From Acidobacteriota bacterium (GTDB lineage: Bacteria > Acidobacteriota > Terriglobia > Acidiferrales > UBA7541), in the NCBI GenBank assembly GCA_003224135.1, contig QHYO01000246.1, positions 1 to 6,516 of the forward strand: 6,516 bases of DNA, in the 5' to 3' direction. A program made the translations under genes and the position numbers. Shown here in pieces: positions 1 through 5,711 of the stretch. Numbering within the stretch: the stretch's first letter is position 1; each line of letters starts with the position of its first letter. The notes beneath the pieces are model-generated. The model saw nothing but the letters and a program-made list of their open reading frames with translations. It did not search any database and was not told the origin of the DNA.

Positions 1-802
1 CGAGCGTTTCCGAAGGTGTGTCTCCGCCCTTCACGGCCTTCCAGGTCGCAAGCTGTGAGCTCAGCAACGACTCGTTCATTACCTTGTCTTGTTGCGCTCG
101 GTTCACGGCCTGCGTGATGGCGTCTAATTGCGCATTCATTCCGGTAAGCAACCCGAGGTTGGCCTGTTCCTGATCCGGAAGCGATCCCATATTTTTCTTC
201 TTGAAGTCGGCCAACTTCGCGTCCTCCTCGTCTAGATTCCGCTTCGCTTGATCCACCTGCTGGGCAAAAAATTCCGTGGTCTGCGTTCCCTGCGCGTCAA
301 TGTCGCGCGAGTTCTGCTCCATAAACATCGTGGTGATCTCGCTGCAAATGCGCTGCGCAATTTGTGGATTATCAAATGTCACGTTCACGTGAAATCCCGG
401 CAACTGGCGATTTTGCGTTCCTTGCATGGGCGCTAGTGGCGTTACTTCAATCGCCGTGCGTAACTTCGCCACCAGGTCTTCCATGTGCACTGTGCCACGC
501 TCGGAGGAGTACAATCCGAACTTCTCGATAATGGGCTGCAACCGGGAACGGCTTAAAATTTGTTCCTGCATCGAGGCCAGGCGCTGGTTTGTGGCCTCTG
601 ATACTACGGGCTTTACGAGTTCGGGTGACACCGTCGGCTCGTCGACCAAAACGAGGGTGTGGGAAGTGAACCGTTTCGGCAGAAACGCGGTAGAGCCAAG
701 CGCAAGCGAAACTCCTCCGATCACGGTCAAAGGCAGGATCCACCAATACCTTCTCAGGATCCTCTTAACTTCCACCATGGACATTTCGCCATTTCGAATC
801 AT
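1..802 (-). CDS. Wzz/GumC-type polysaccharide chain-length determinant, N-terminal part (runs off left edge)
   Basis: This minus-strand frame is open from an ATG at 802 to the window edge, giving 267 residues with no stop. The start reads MIRNGEMSMVEVKRILRRYW and is followed by a membrane segment at about residues 20-42 (WWILPLTVIGG...). A basic N-terminus then one transmembrane helix is the Wzz-domain layout. The periplasmic part includes VTFDNPQIAQRICSEITTMF (residues 141-160), matching the segment in GumC/EpsF-like proteins that precedes the helical hairpin. Residues about 170-250 are rich in Q, E, K, D and A and look like the long coiled coil of these co-polymerases. Such inner-membrane proteins control the length of exported polysaccharide. 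The second membrane helix, and any fused tyrosine-kinase domain, would lie outside the window. The ATG at 802 is preferred because GAGG precedes it by 5 nt; in-frame ATGs at 784 and 778 and a GTG at 844 are alternatives. It is divergent from the TPR lipoprotein gene. The family call is firm; the subtype is not. Confidence 0.88.
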   Translation of the reverse strand, partial: MIRNGEMSMVEVKRILRRYWWILPLTVIGGVSLALGSTAFLPKRFTSHTLVLVDEPTVSPELVKPVVSEATNQRLASMQEQILSRSRLQPIIEKFGLYSSERGTVHMEDLVAKLRTAIEVTPLAPMQGTQNRQLPGFHVNVTFDNPQIAQRICSEITTMFMEQNSRDIDAQGTQTTEFFAQQVDQAKRNLDEEDAKLADFKKKNMGSLPDQEQANLGLLTGMNAQLDAITQAVNRAQQDKVMNESLLSSQLATWKAVKGGDTPSETL

Positions 803-804
803 AT

Positions 805-811
805 CTTCCTC
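805..811 (-). promoter_or_regulatory. Shine-Dalgarno of the Wzz gene
   Basis: Read on the minus strand the bases are GAGGAAG, with the GAGG core 5 nt before the ATG at 802. This is the best ribosome-binding site among the candidate starts and is the reason for choosing that ATG over the internal ATGs at 784 and 778. Confidence 0.55.
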
Positions 812-928
812 GCTGCCAATTCCCTGTCCCTTACCGGTTGACACGCATCCCCGGTAATAGAATGCAAGCCCGGTTCCAGCGGATCGAAGACCGTTGGTCG
901 CTCATTTTAAGTCATCTAGTTTCAACCA

Positions 929-940
929 GGTAGATCTACC
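929..940. repeat. Perfect 12-bp palindrome, candidate operator
   Basis: GGTAGATCTACC is its own reverse complement across all 12 bases. It lies about 125 bp upstream of the Wzz start and about 310 bp upstream of the TPR gene start. A symmetric site in a divergent promoter region could bind a dimeric regulator, but I recognise no specific regulator family from it. It may be chance, because only one copy was seen. Confidence 0.3.
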
Positions 941-1062
941 AGACAGGAATTCCATCCGCAGCACGCCCTTCAAAGCCCGCTCGCCTGCCTGGGAAAGTGG
1001 AACTATTCTATCCACGTTGTCCCTAATTTTAGCCCTTTTTGTGGCTGAGGGAAGGTAAATCA

Positions 1063-1173
1063 ATGAGGCCTGTCCATGGCCGTTCCCTGCTGGCAGAAAC
1101 CGCCCTGCTTAACCCACTAAGAATGCGGTGCTTAAGTATCTGGTCGTTCGGGGAGCAGCCGCCGGACGTCTGA
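1063..1173 (+). CDS. Possible 36-residue small protein or leader peptide
   Basis: ATG at 1063 opens a 36-codon frame ending with TGA at 1171-1173. The translation begins MRPVHGRSLLAETALLNPLR and ends in EQPPDV. What supports it is the ribosome-binding site: GGGAAGG at 1049-1055 lies 7 nt before the ATG, a better match than that of any long gene in this window. Its stop codon overlaps a second SD-like GAGGG (1172-1176) that sits 7 nt before a TTG in frame with the downstream TPR gene, so it could act as a translated leader. It has no membrane helix or signal peptide and I recognise no family. Codon third positions are mixed and give little support. It could be a chance ORF. Confidence 0.25.
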   Translation: MRPVHGRSLLAETALLNPLRMRCLSIWSFGEQPPDV

Positions 1174-1213
1174 GGGCGTAAAATTGCACCTTGGCCGCAC
1201 CTGCTCAATCATG

Positions 1214-1233
1214 TCTATACTGTTCTATACTGT
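1214..1233 (+). promoter_or_regulatory. 10-bp tandem repeat with two -10-like TATACT hexamers
   Basis: TCTATACTGT occurs twice back to back (1214-1223, 1224-1233), one helical turn apart. Each copy contains TATACT (1216-1221 and 1226-1231), one mismatch from the sigma-70 -10 consensus TATAAT. The nearest -35-like sequence is TTGGCC at 1191-1196, 19 bp before the first hexamer, which is weak and widely spaced. If either hexamer is used, transcription would begin around 1228-1240, leaving only the ATG at 1247 as the start of the TPR gene. The repeat could instead be a regulator site or coincidence. Confidence 0.28.
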
Positions 1234-1246
1234 CAGCCCGAAACTT

Positions 1247-3547
1247 ATGCCACGCCCTACTGTGACCGGTAATGTCTTGCGAGCCGGAATCGGCTTTCTT
1301 TTTCTTGTCGCGCTCGTCCTGTCGGCCTGCTCGCGGGATCCCAATGTTCGCAAGCAGAAGTTTATTGCTCAGGGCGACGCCTATTTTAAGGAAGGCAAAT
1401 ATCCCGAAGCGCAAATTTCCTACTCGCGTGCCCTGCAGCTCGATTCGCGTTACGTGGTGGCCCTCTACAAGAGCGCGCAATGCAGCGAGCGGCTTGGAAA
1501 TTGGAACAACGCGTATCGGGAACTTCTGCGCGTAGTTGATCTTGAGCCGGAAAACTGGCCCGCGCACCTGGACCTCGGAAAGATCTATCTGGGCGGTGGA
1601 AAACCGCAGGAAGCGAAAGAACGCGCCCTGCTCATTTTGCGCAGCAGCCCGAAGAACGTCGACGCAAAGATGCTGCTGTCGGAGTCGGACGCGGTTCTTG
1701 GCAATCAGAAAGATGCATTGTCGGAAGCGCGCGAGGCGGTCGATTTAGAGCCCGGCCAGGCCAAGGTTTATCTCAATCTCGCGATCCTTCAGCAGAAGGG
1801 CGGGGCCTTCGGCGAAGCAGAAGCTACTTTCCGGAAGGCTCAATCGCTCGACCCCACTTCGATCGTGCCCACCATGTATCTTGGCAGTCTTTATCAGTCC
1901 CAAAAACGCAACGAAGACGCGCGAAAACAGTTCGAAGCGGCAATCCAGGCGGAGCCGAAAAATCCAGCTCCGCGAACCGCTCTGGCGACCCTTTATTTCG
2001 CCGAGGGGCAGATCGATCAAACGGAAAAGGTTCTCGCCGACGCCAAGGCTCAGATGCCCGATATCCCGGCGGGTTACAGGATGCTGGGTGACTTTTATAT
2101 TGCGCGCAATGATCCGCCGAAGGCTCTTGCGGAATTCTCCGACCTCGTGACGCGATATCCAAACGATGTTGCCGTCAAGAAAACCTACGTGCAGCTCCTG
2201 GTGCTGGCGCACAAATTGGACGAAGCAGGTCGCTTGAACGATTCGATTCTCAAGTCTGCGCCCCACGATGTCGATGCGCTGATCCTTCGCGGCCAGATGC
2301 AGGTTCAGCAAAAAAAAGGCGACGAAGCAATCGTCACCCTGCAGGAGGCGCTGAAGTACGCTGCTGAGAACTCGGCCGGCCATCTGCAGCTCGGATTCGC
2401 CTACCAGTTGAAAGGCAATCCGAATCAGGCGGAAAGCGAGTGGCGTAAAACCGTCCAATTGCAGCCCAGAACTGCCGAGGCATGGCGGGCTCTTGCTGCG
2501 CTTGCCGCTCAGCGACGCGACTGGCATGAACTGGAATCCATCGGAACGCAATTAATCAAAATTACTCCGAACGCAGCGGACGGCTACATCATTCATTCGA
2601 CAGCGCGCGCAAATCAGGGCGATGTCGCAAGTGCCGAAGCCGACTTGAATCGGCTTATTCTGTCCGCGCCGCAAAGTCCTTCCGGGTACCTGAACCTTGG
2701 CATCTTGCGTGCCAAGCAGAAGCGCTGGACCGAGGCAGACTCGCTGCTCCATCAGGCCCTCACGCGCGACCCCGGTTCACTCCAGGCCCACGAGGCCCTG
2801 GCAAACATGGACTTCGAGCGTGGCCAGCCTGCCGCTGCCGTCAAGCGTCTTCAGGAACAATTTCAGAAGTCGTCCCAAGACGCAGGTCTCGCGTTCCTTC
2901 TGGGCCAGGCGCAAGCTCGCAATTCTCAGCAGGCCGACGCCGAGCAGTCCTTTTCAAAAGCCGTTGAACTTGCTCCCTCTAACCCTGCTGCGATTCTCGC
3001 GCTTGCTACCGTTCAAGCGGCGCGCGGAGAAACCGACGCTGCTATTGCGAGCTACAAGCGCGCGATTCCACTCGCTCCGAACAACGCACAGATCTTTGTC
3101 TCGCTTGGCTCTCTCTACGAAGCCAAGGGCGATTGGCAACAGGCGCAGACTACTTACCAGCAGGCTCTTTCCATCCAGGGCGACAACCCCTTTGCGGCCA
3201 ACAATCTTGCCTACCTGCTGCTGGAACACGGTGGTGATGTGAACGTTGCCCTTAGCTTGGCTCAGATTGGTCGCCGCGGCATGAGCAAATCACCTAATTC
3301 CGCTGACACCTTGGCTTGGGCGTATTTCCATACTGGCGCCTACACCGCCGCGGCATCGCTGCTCGAAGACGCGGTGAAAAAAGTGCCTGCCAATCCCACT
3401 TACCGCTACCATCTGGGAATGGTGTATCAGAAACTAAACGATCCGGTGCACGCGCGGTCGGCTTTTGAAGCGGCCATCAAAGCACAACCGGATAGCCCCG
3501 CTGCCGAGGCTGCACGTAAAGCGTTAGGTGAACTCGCCGGCACCTGA
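1247..3547 (+). CDS. TPR-repeat lipoprotein of an EPS locus (PrsT-like)
   Basis: The predicted protein is 766 residues from the ATG at 1247. Residues 1-28 form a lipoprotein signal: a basic n-region (R3, R12), a hydrophobic core (GIGFLFLVALVL) and the lipobox L-S-A-C with Cys28. Ser follows the Cys, so under the E. coli rule it would go to the outer membrane. From about residue 33 to 747 the chain divides into about 21 consecutive 34-residue TPR units, typically A/G-x-x-Y near the start and P at the unit end (for example GDAYFKEGKYPEAQISYSRA). TPR arrays bind proteins rather than catalyse. The C-terminal stretch with NNLAYLLLEHGGD and ADTLAWAYFHTGAY resembles the end of TPR proteins in exosortase/exopolysaccharide loci, where they are thought to be assembly scaffolds. 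An extended start at TTG 1184 (with GAGGG 7 nt upstream) or ATG 1211 is possible, but would push the lipobox Cys to residue 49 or 40. The next gene begins 67 bp downstream without a clear terminator. Confidence 0.85.
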   Translation: MPRPTVTGNVLRAGIGFLFLVALVLSACSRDPNVRKQKFIAQGDAYFKEGKYPEAQISYSRALQLDSRYVVALYKSAQCSERLGNWNNAYRELLRVVDLEPENWPAHLDLGKIYLGGGKPQEAKERALLILRSSPKNVDAKMLLSESDAVLGNQKDALSEAREAVDLEPGQAKVYLNLAILQQKGGAFGEAEATFRKAQSLDPTSIVPTMYLGSLYQSQKRNEDARKQFEAAIQAEPKNPAPRTALATLYFAEGQIDQTEKVLADAKAQMPDIPAGYRMLGDFYIARNDPPKALAEFSDLVTRYPNDVAVKKTYVQLLVLAHKLDEAGRLNDSILKSAPHDVDALILRGQMQVQQKKGDEAIVTLQEALKYAAENSAGHLQLGFAYQLKGNPNQAESEWRKTVQLQPRTAEAWRALAALAAQRRDWHELESIGTQLIKITPNAADGYIIHSTARANQGDVASAEADLNRLILSAPQSPSGYLNLGILRAKQKRWTEADSLLHQALTRDPGSLQAHEALANMDFERGQPAAAVKRLQEQFQKSSQDAGLAFLLGQAQARNSQQADAEQSFSKAVELAPSNPAAILALATVQAARGETDAAIASYKRAIPLAPNNAQIFVSLGSLYEAKGDWQQAQTTYQQALSIQGDNPFAANNLAYLLLEHGGDVNVALSLAQIGRRGMSKSPNSADTLAWAYFHTGAYTAAASLLEDAVKKVPANPTYRYHLGMVYQKLNDPVHARSAFEAAIKAQPDSPAAEAARKALGELAGT

Positions 3548-3614
3548 AACTGAACTTCAATAGCTTTCGATTCTAGCGATTCCGGCTTTCAATCAAGGGA
3601 GGCGAGCGAAGACG

Positions 3615-4226
3615 ATGGCGGCTGATTTCACCGCAACGCAGGAAGCGCAATCCGAAATTATTCCTCTCGGTACTCCGAATGGCATCGAGATGGCTATCGC
3701 GCGCCGTACCGCCAAGACTCTCGGCAAAGTGATCTCGAAGTTGAACTCTCCCGACTTAATCGACAGTGTCCAGATCGAACCGCTTCAGGTCTATCCGGAT
3801 GACCGTGGTTTTTTTACTGAGCTCGCACGGCTCGGCAAGGGTCTCGCCACAAAAATGGTTCCCGATGACCTGCGCAAAATTCAAATTTCACTGACGCTCA
3901 CTTATCCCGGCACCATCAAAGCGATTCATTATCACTCCGAACAGACCGATCTTTGGGCGCCAATCTCCGGCATGGTGCAGGTATTTCTCTATGATCTTCG
4001 CCGCAAGTCCCCAACCTTTGGCGCCATCAACACAATTTTTGCGGGTCGATTCCAGCCCTGGGAAATCCTCATTCCTCCTGGCGTCGGCCATGGCTACAAA
4101 GCGCTCGGCGTTGAGCCCATACAGCTGGTCTACTTCACCGATCGGCATTACAACCCTGCTGATGAGCTTCGCCTTCCTTACGATCACCCCGACATCGCCT
4201 ACGACTGGGAAATTCAGCACAAGTAA
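3615..4226 (+). CDS. rfbC: dTDP-4-dehydrorhamnose 3,5-epimerase (RmlC/RfbC) family protein
   Basis: This is a 203-residue cupin of the RmlC family, which epimerises C3 and C5 of dTDP-4-keto-6-deoxyglucose. Visible motifs are PDDRGFFTEL (residues 61-70), matching the family's D-x-RG-x-F-x-E; the presumed catalytic His105 in IKAIHYH; YDLRRKSPTFG (126-136); PPGVGHGY (154-161), equivalent to the usual FAHGF segment; and LVYFTDRHYNPADE ending in DHPDIAYDW (190-198), which carries the aspartate expected to pair with the histidine. The usual RGLHYQ is here KAIHYH, so the substrate-binding arginine is a lysine, and the following KLV motif is absent. About 45 residues precede the normal N-terminus of the fold; M26 (3690) is a possible later start. 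AAGGGAGG at 3595-3602 is 12 nt before the ATG, rather far. The RmlD gene follows after 3 nt, supporting a role in deoxy-sugar synthesis, but the exact substrate is uncertain. Confidence 0.82.
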   Translation: MAADFTATQEAQSEIIPLGTPNGIEMAIARRTAKTLGKVISKLNSPDLIDSVQIEPLQVYPDDRGFFTELARLGKGLATKMVPDDLRKIQISLTLTYPGTIKAIHYHSEQTDLWAPISGMVQVFLYDLRRKSPTFGAINTIFAGRFQPWEILIPPGVGHGYKALGVEPIQLVYFTDRHYNPADELRLPYDHPDIAYDWEIQHK

Positions 4227-4229
4227 TCT

Positions 4230-5090
4230 ATGCGCGTCCTCGTCCTAGGTGCCAGAGGCATGCTCGGCACCGACCTTCTCGATGAATGGCAGTCTGCTGA
4301 ATTGATCGCTGCGGATTCAGCGGAAGCCGACCTGCGCGACCGTTCCCAGGTTGAAAAACTGATTCTGAGCGTCCGCCCCGAGTGGATCATCCTCTCGGCG
4401 GCGTACACGGATGTGGATGGCTGCGAACAAAATCCCGAACTCGCCTTCGCCGTGAATGCGTCCGGCGTCGAAAATGTCGCCCGCGCCGCCCAATTGATCC
4501 CTGCGCGCGTCTTTCTCTTGAGCACTGATTACGTATTCGACGGAAAGGGCACGCGCCCTTATGAAACTACCGACCCGATTGCGCCCTTAAATGTTTACGG
4601 AGCTTCTAAAGCCGCGGGTGAAACCGCTCTAGCGAAGAGCGAGGTCGCTTGGTGCATTGGCCGCACTTCGTGGCTTTTCGGAGTGCATGGTCCGTCTTTC
4701 CCGGAAAAGATTCTCCGGGCTGCCAAGACGCGCCCCGAAATTTCCGTGGTCAACGATCAGGTGGGCTCGCCCACCTACACTCGTGATCTTGCCCGCGCGA
4801 TTCGTGACTTGGTCCTGAGAGATGCGCGTGGCATCGTCCACATCACCAACGAGGGCATCTGTTCCTGGTTCGATTTCGCCCGCGAGATTCTCGCCCAATC
4901 TGGCCGCGAGGCCATTGCGGTGCTTCCCATTTCGACCGACCAGGCCGCTCGACCCGCTCGCCGACCGAATTATTCCGTACTGTCTCCGGCGAGCTTGCAC
5001 GCATTCGGAATTCGCACTCGTCCCTGGCAAGAAGCATTGCGGAGCTTTCTTAAAGAAAAAACCTCGCAGCCAGCCGAGAAAATCCCATAG
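4230..5090 (+). CDS. rfbD: dTDP-4-dehydrorhamnose reductase (RmlD/RfbD)
   Basis: This 286-residue short-chain (extended SDR) reductase catalyses the last step of dTDP-L-rhamnose synthesis, the NAD(P)H-dependent reduction of the 4-keto group, in the cytoplasm. Its features in order are the nucleotide-binding glycine motif GARGMLG (residues 7-13); AAYTDVDGCEQNPELAFAVN (57-76), a signature region of RmlD; the active site LSTDYVFDG (97-105) with YGASKAAGE (123-131), giving Thr99, Tyr123 and Lys127 as the catalytic set; RTSWLFG (145-151); NDQVGSPTYTRDLA (175-188); and RPNYSVL near residues 245-251, where the family has its R-P-x-x-S/V segment. The length is normal and no key residue is missing. 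The ATG lies 3 nt after the stop of the RmlC-like gene, so the two are almost certainly cotranscribed and probably translationally coupled. No RmlA or RmlB gene is in the window. Confidence 0.93.
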   Translation: MRVLVLGARGMLGTDLLDEWQSAELIAADSAEADLRDRSQVEKLILSVRPEWIILSAAYTDVDGCEQNPELAFAVNASGVENVARAAQLIPARVFLLSTDYVFDGKGTRPYETTDPIAPLNVYGASKAAGETALAKSEVAWCIGRTSWLFGVHGPSFPEKILRAAKTRPEISVVNDQVGSPTYTRDLARAIRDLVLRDARGIVHITNEGICSWFDFAREILAQSGREAIAVLPISTDQAARPARRPNYSVLSPASLHAFGIRTRPWQEALRSFLKEKTSQPAEKIP

Positions 5091-5165
5091 TGCGCTTGCT
5101 GGAGCGAGATTCTTTTGCGATTGTCGGATGCAGCTTCAGAGTGATCGACTTAAAATTGGATCCTA
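5091..5165 (+). other. Gap between the RmlD and VanZ genes
   Basis: This stretch of 75 bp holds no hairpin with a T-tract and no promoter pair at normal spacing. A TTAAAAT near 5150-5156 resembles a -10 element, but its nearest -35-like TTGTCG is about 24 bp away, too far. Read-through from the RmlD gene is the simpler reading. Confidence 0.35.
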
Positions 5166-5678
5166 ATGGAACAGATTAAAACGAACAAAGTCTTTGCGTG
5201 GGCACGGATCAAGTATTGGATTCCCGCGATTATCGCCGCGGCGGTGATTTCGATTTTTTCCACTGACTATTTCACGCCGGAGGAAACCGGCAGGGTCATC
5301 CTCCCCATTCTTCACTGGTTCCTGCCGGATGCTTCGCGGGCTTACCTCCTTCATCTGCACTCCGGCATTCGCAAACTCTCGCATGTCGCGGAATTCGGCG
5401 TGTTTAGCCTTACGGTATTTCGCGCTCTTCGTGGGCCCCGCGCCGGTTGGCGGCTCAATTGGGCGCTGCTGACGTTTCTGATTTCCGTTTCCTACGCGGT
5501 GCTCGACGAATTCCATCAGTCTTACGTGCCACTGCGTCACGCCTCTCCGGCAGATATCGGCATCGACACCCTCGGCGCAGTGCTGGCTCAGCTCTTTGTC
5601 TGGTGGTACGCAAAAGGAATGTGGCCCCTCGCGTGGATTGGACGAAAGCCAAAACTCGCGAAGGGCCAGGACCGCTAA
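5166..5678 (+). CDS. VanZ-family membrane protein
   Basis: This 170-residue integral membrane protein has four likely helices at about residues 17-32, 72-88, 97-113 and 129-149. It carries both VanZ-family signatures: IRKLSHVAEFGVFSL (68-82; Arg69, Lys70, His73, Glu76) in helix 2, and LDEFHQSYVPLRHASPADIG (113-132; Asp114, Glu115, His117, Gln118, Asp130) before helix 4. VanZ was named for low-level teicoplanin resistance in the vanA cluster, but most members sit in envelope or polysaccharide loci and their biochemical role is not established, so a resistance label would be unsafe. It follows the RmlD gene after 75 bp with no obvious terminator. The only SD-like bases are a weak GGA (5159-5161) upstream of the ATG. 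The C-terminus is short, basic and probably cytoplasmic. Confidence 0.88.
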   Translation: MEQIKTNKVFAWARIKYWIPAIIAAAVISIFSTDYFTPEETGRVILPILHWFLPDASRAYLLHLHSGIRKLSHVAEFGVFSLTVFRALRGPRAGWRLNWALLTFLISVSYAVLDEFHQSYVPLRHASPADIGIDTLGAVLAQLFVWWYAKGMWPLAWIGRKPKLAKGQDR

Positions 5679-5692
5679 TCGTTTTCTAAAGT

Positions 5693-5704
5693 CGCGAAAT
5701 CGCG
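5693..5704. repeat. Short inverted repeat between convergent genes
   Basis: CGCGA-AA-TCGCG is a perfect 5-bp inverted repeat with a 2-nt centre in the 33-bp gap between the VanZ stop and the stop of the minus-strand surface-protein gene. Its place between convergent genes fits a shared transcription end. As RNA it can pair only 3-4 bp around a realistic loop, and no T-tract follows in either direction, so it is not a standard intrinsic terminator. Confidence 0.2.
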
Positions 5705-5711
5705 CCTGCGA

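Larger units (their letters stand above)
803..1246. other. Divergent intergenic/regulatory region
   Basis: These roughly 440 bp separate the minus-strand Wzz gene from the plus-strand TPR lipoprotein gene, so promoters for both directions should lie here. I could not find a convincing -35/-10 pair at normal spacing for the leftward gene: the minus-strand TTGAAA near 917-923 has only a TAAAAT about 10 bp downstream, which is too close. Visible elements are a 12-bp palindrome at 929-940, a possible small ORF at 1063-1173, a direct repeat of TGCTTAA (1106-1112 and 1129-1135), and a 10-bp tandem repeat at 1214-1233. No long coding frame with family resemblance is present. Confidence 0.6.

Noticed and set aside
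426..857. Plus-strand open frame of 143 codons across the Wzz gene
   Set aside because: The opposite strand encodes a recognisable Wzz-domain protein with SD and membrane helix; the plus-strand translation shows no domain-like pattern.
862..933. A 23-codon plus-strand frame starting MQARFQR
   Set aside because: There is no ribosome-binding site and no recognisable feature; chance is the likely source.
1078..1090. Possible sigma-54 promoter (GG ... GC)
   Set aside because: The spacing between GG and GC is 9 nt instead of 10 and the flanking consensus bases are poor.
1745..2551. Long open frame of 268 codons on the minus strand inside the TPR gene
   Set aside because: It is antisense to a clearly periodic TPR protein, resembles no family, and arises from the high-GC codon pattern of the plus strand.
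4822..5166. Plus-strand frame overlapping the end of RmlD and reaching the VanZ start
   Set aside because: It is out of frame with the well-supported RmlD, has low-complexity Arg/Ser/Pro composition and no recognisable motif.
5693..5704. Intrinsic terminator between the convergent genes
   Set aside because: The stem is too short around a workable loop and there is no T-tract on either strand; kept only as a short inverted repeat.
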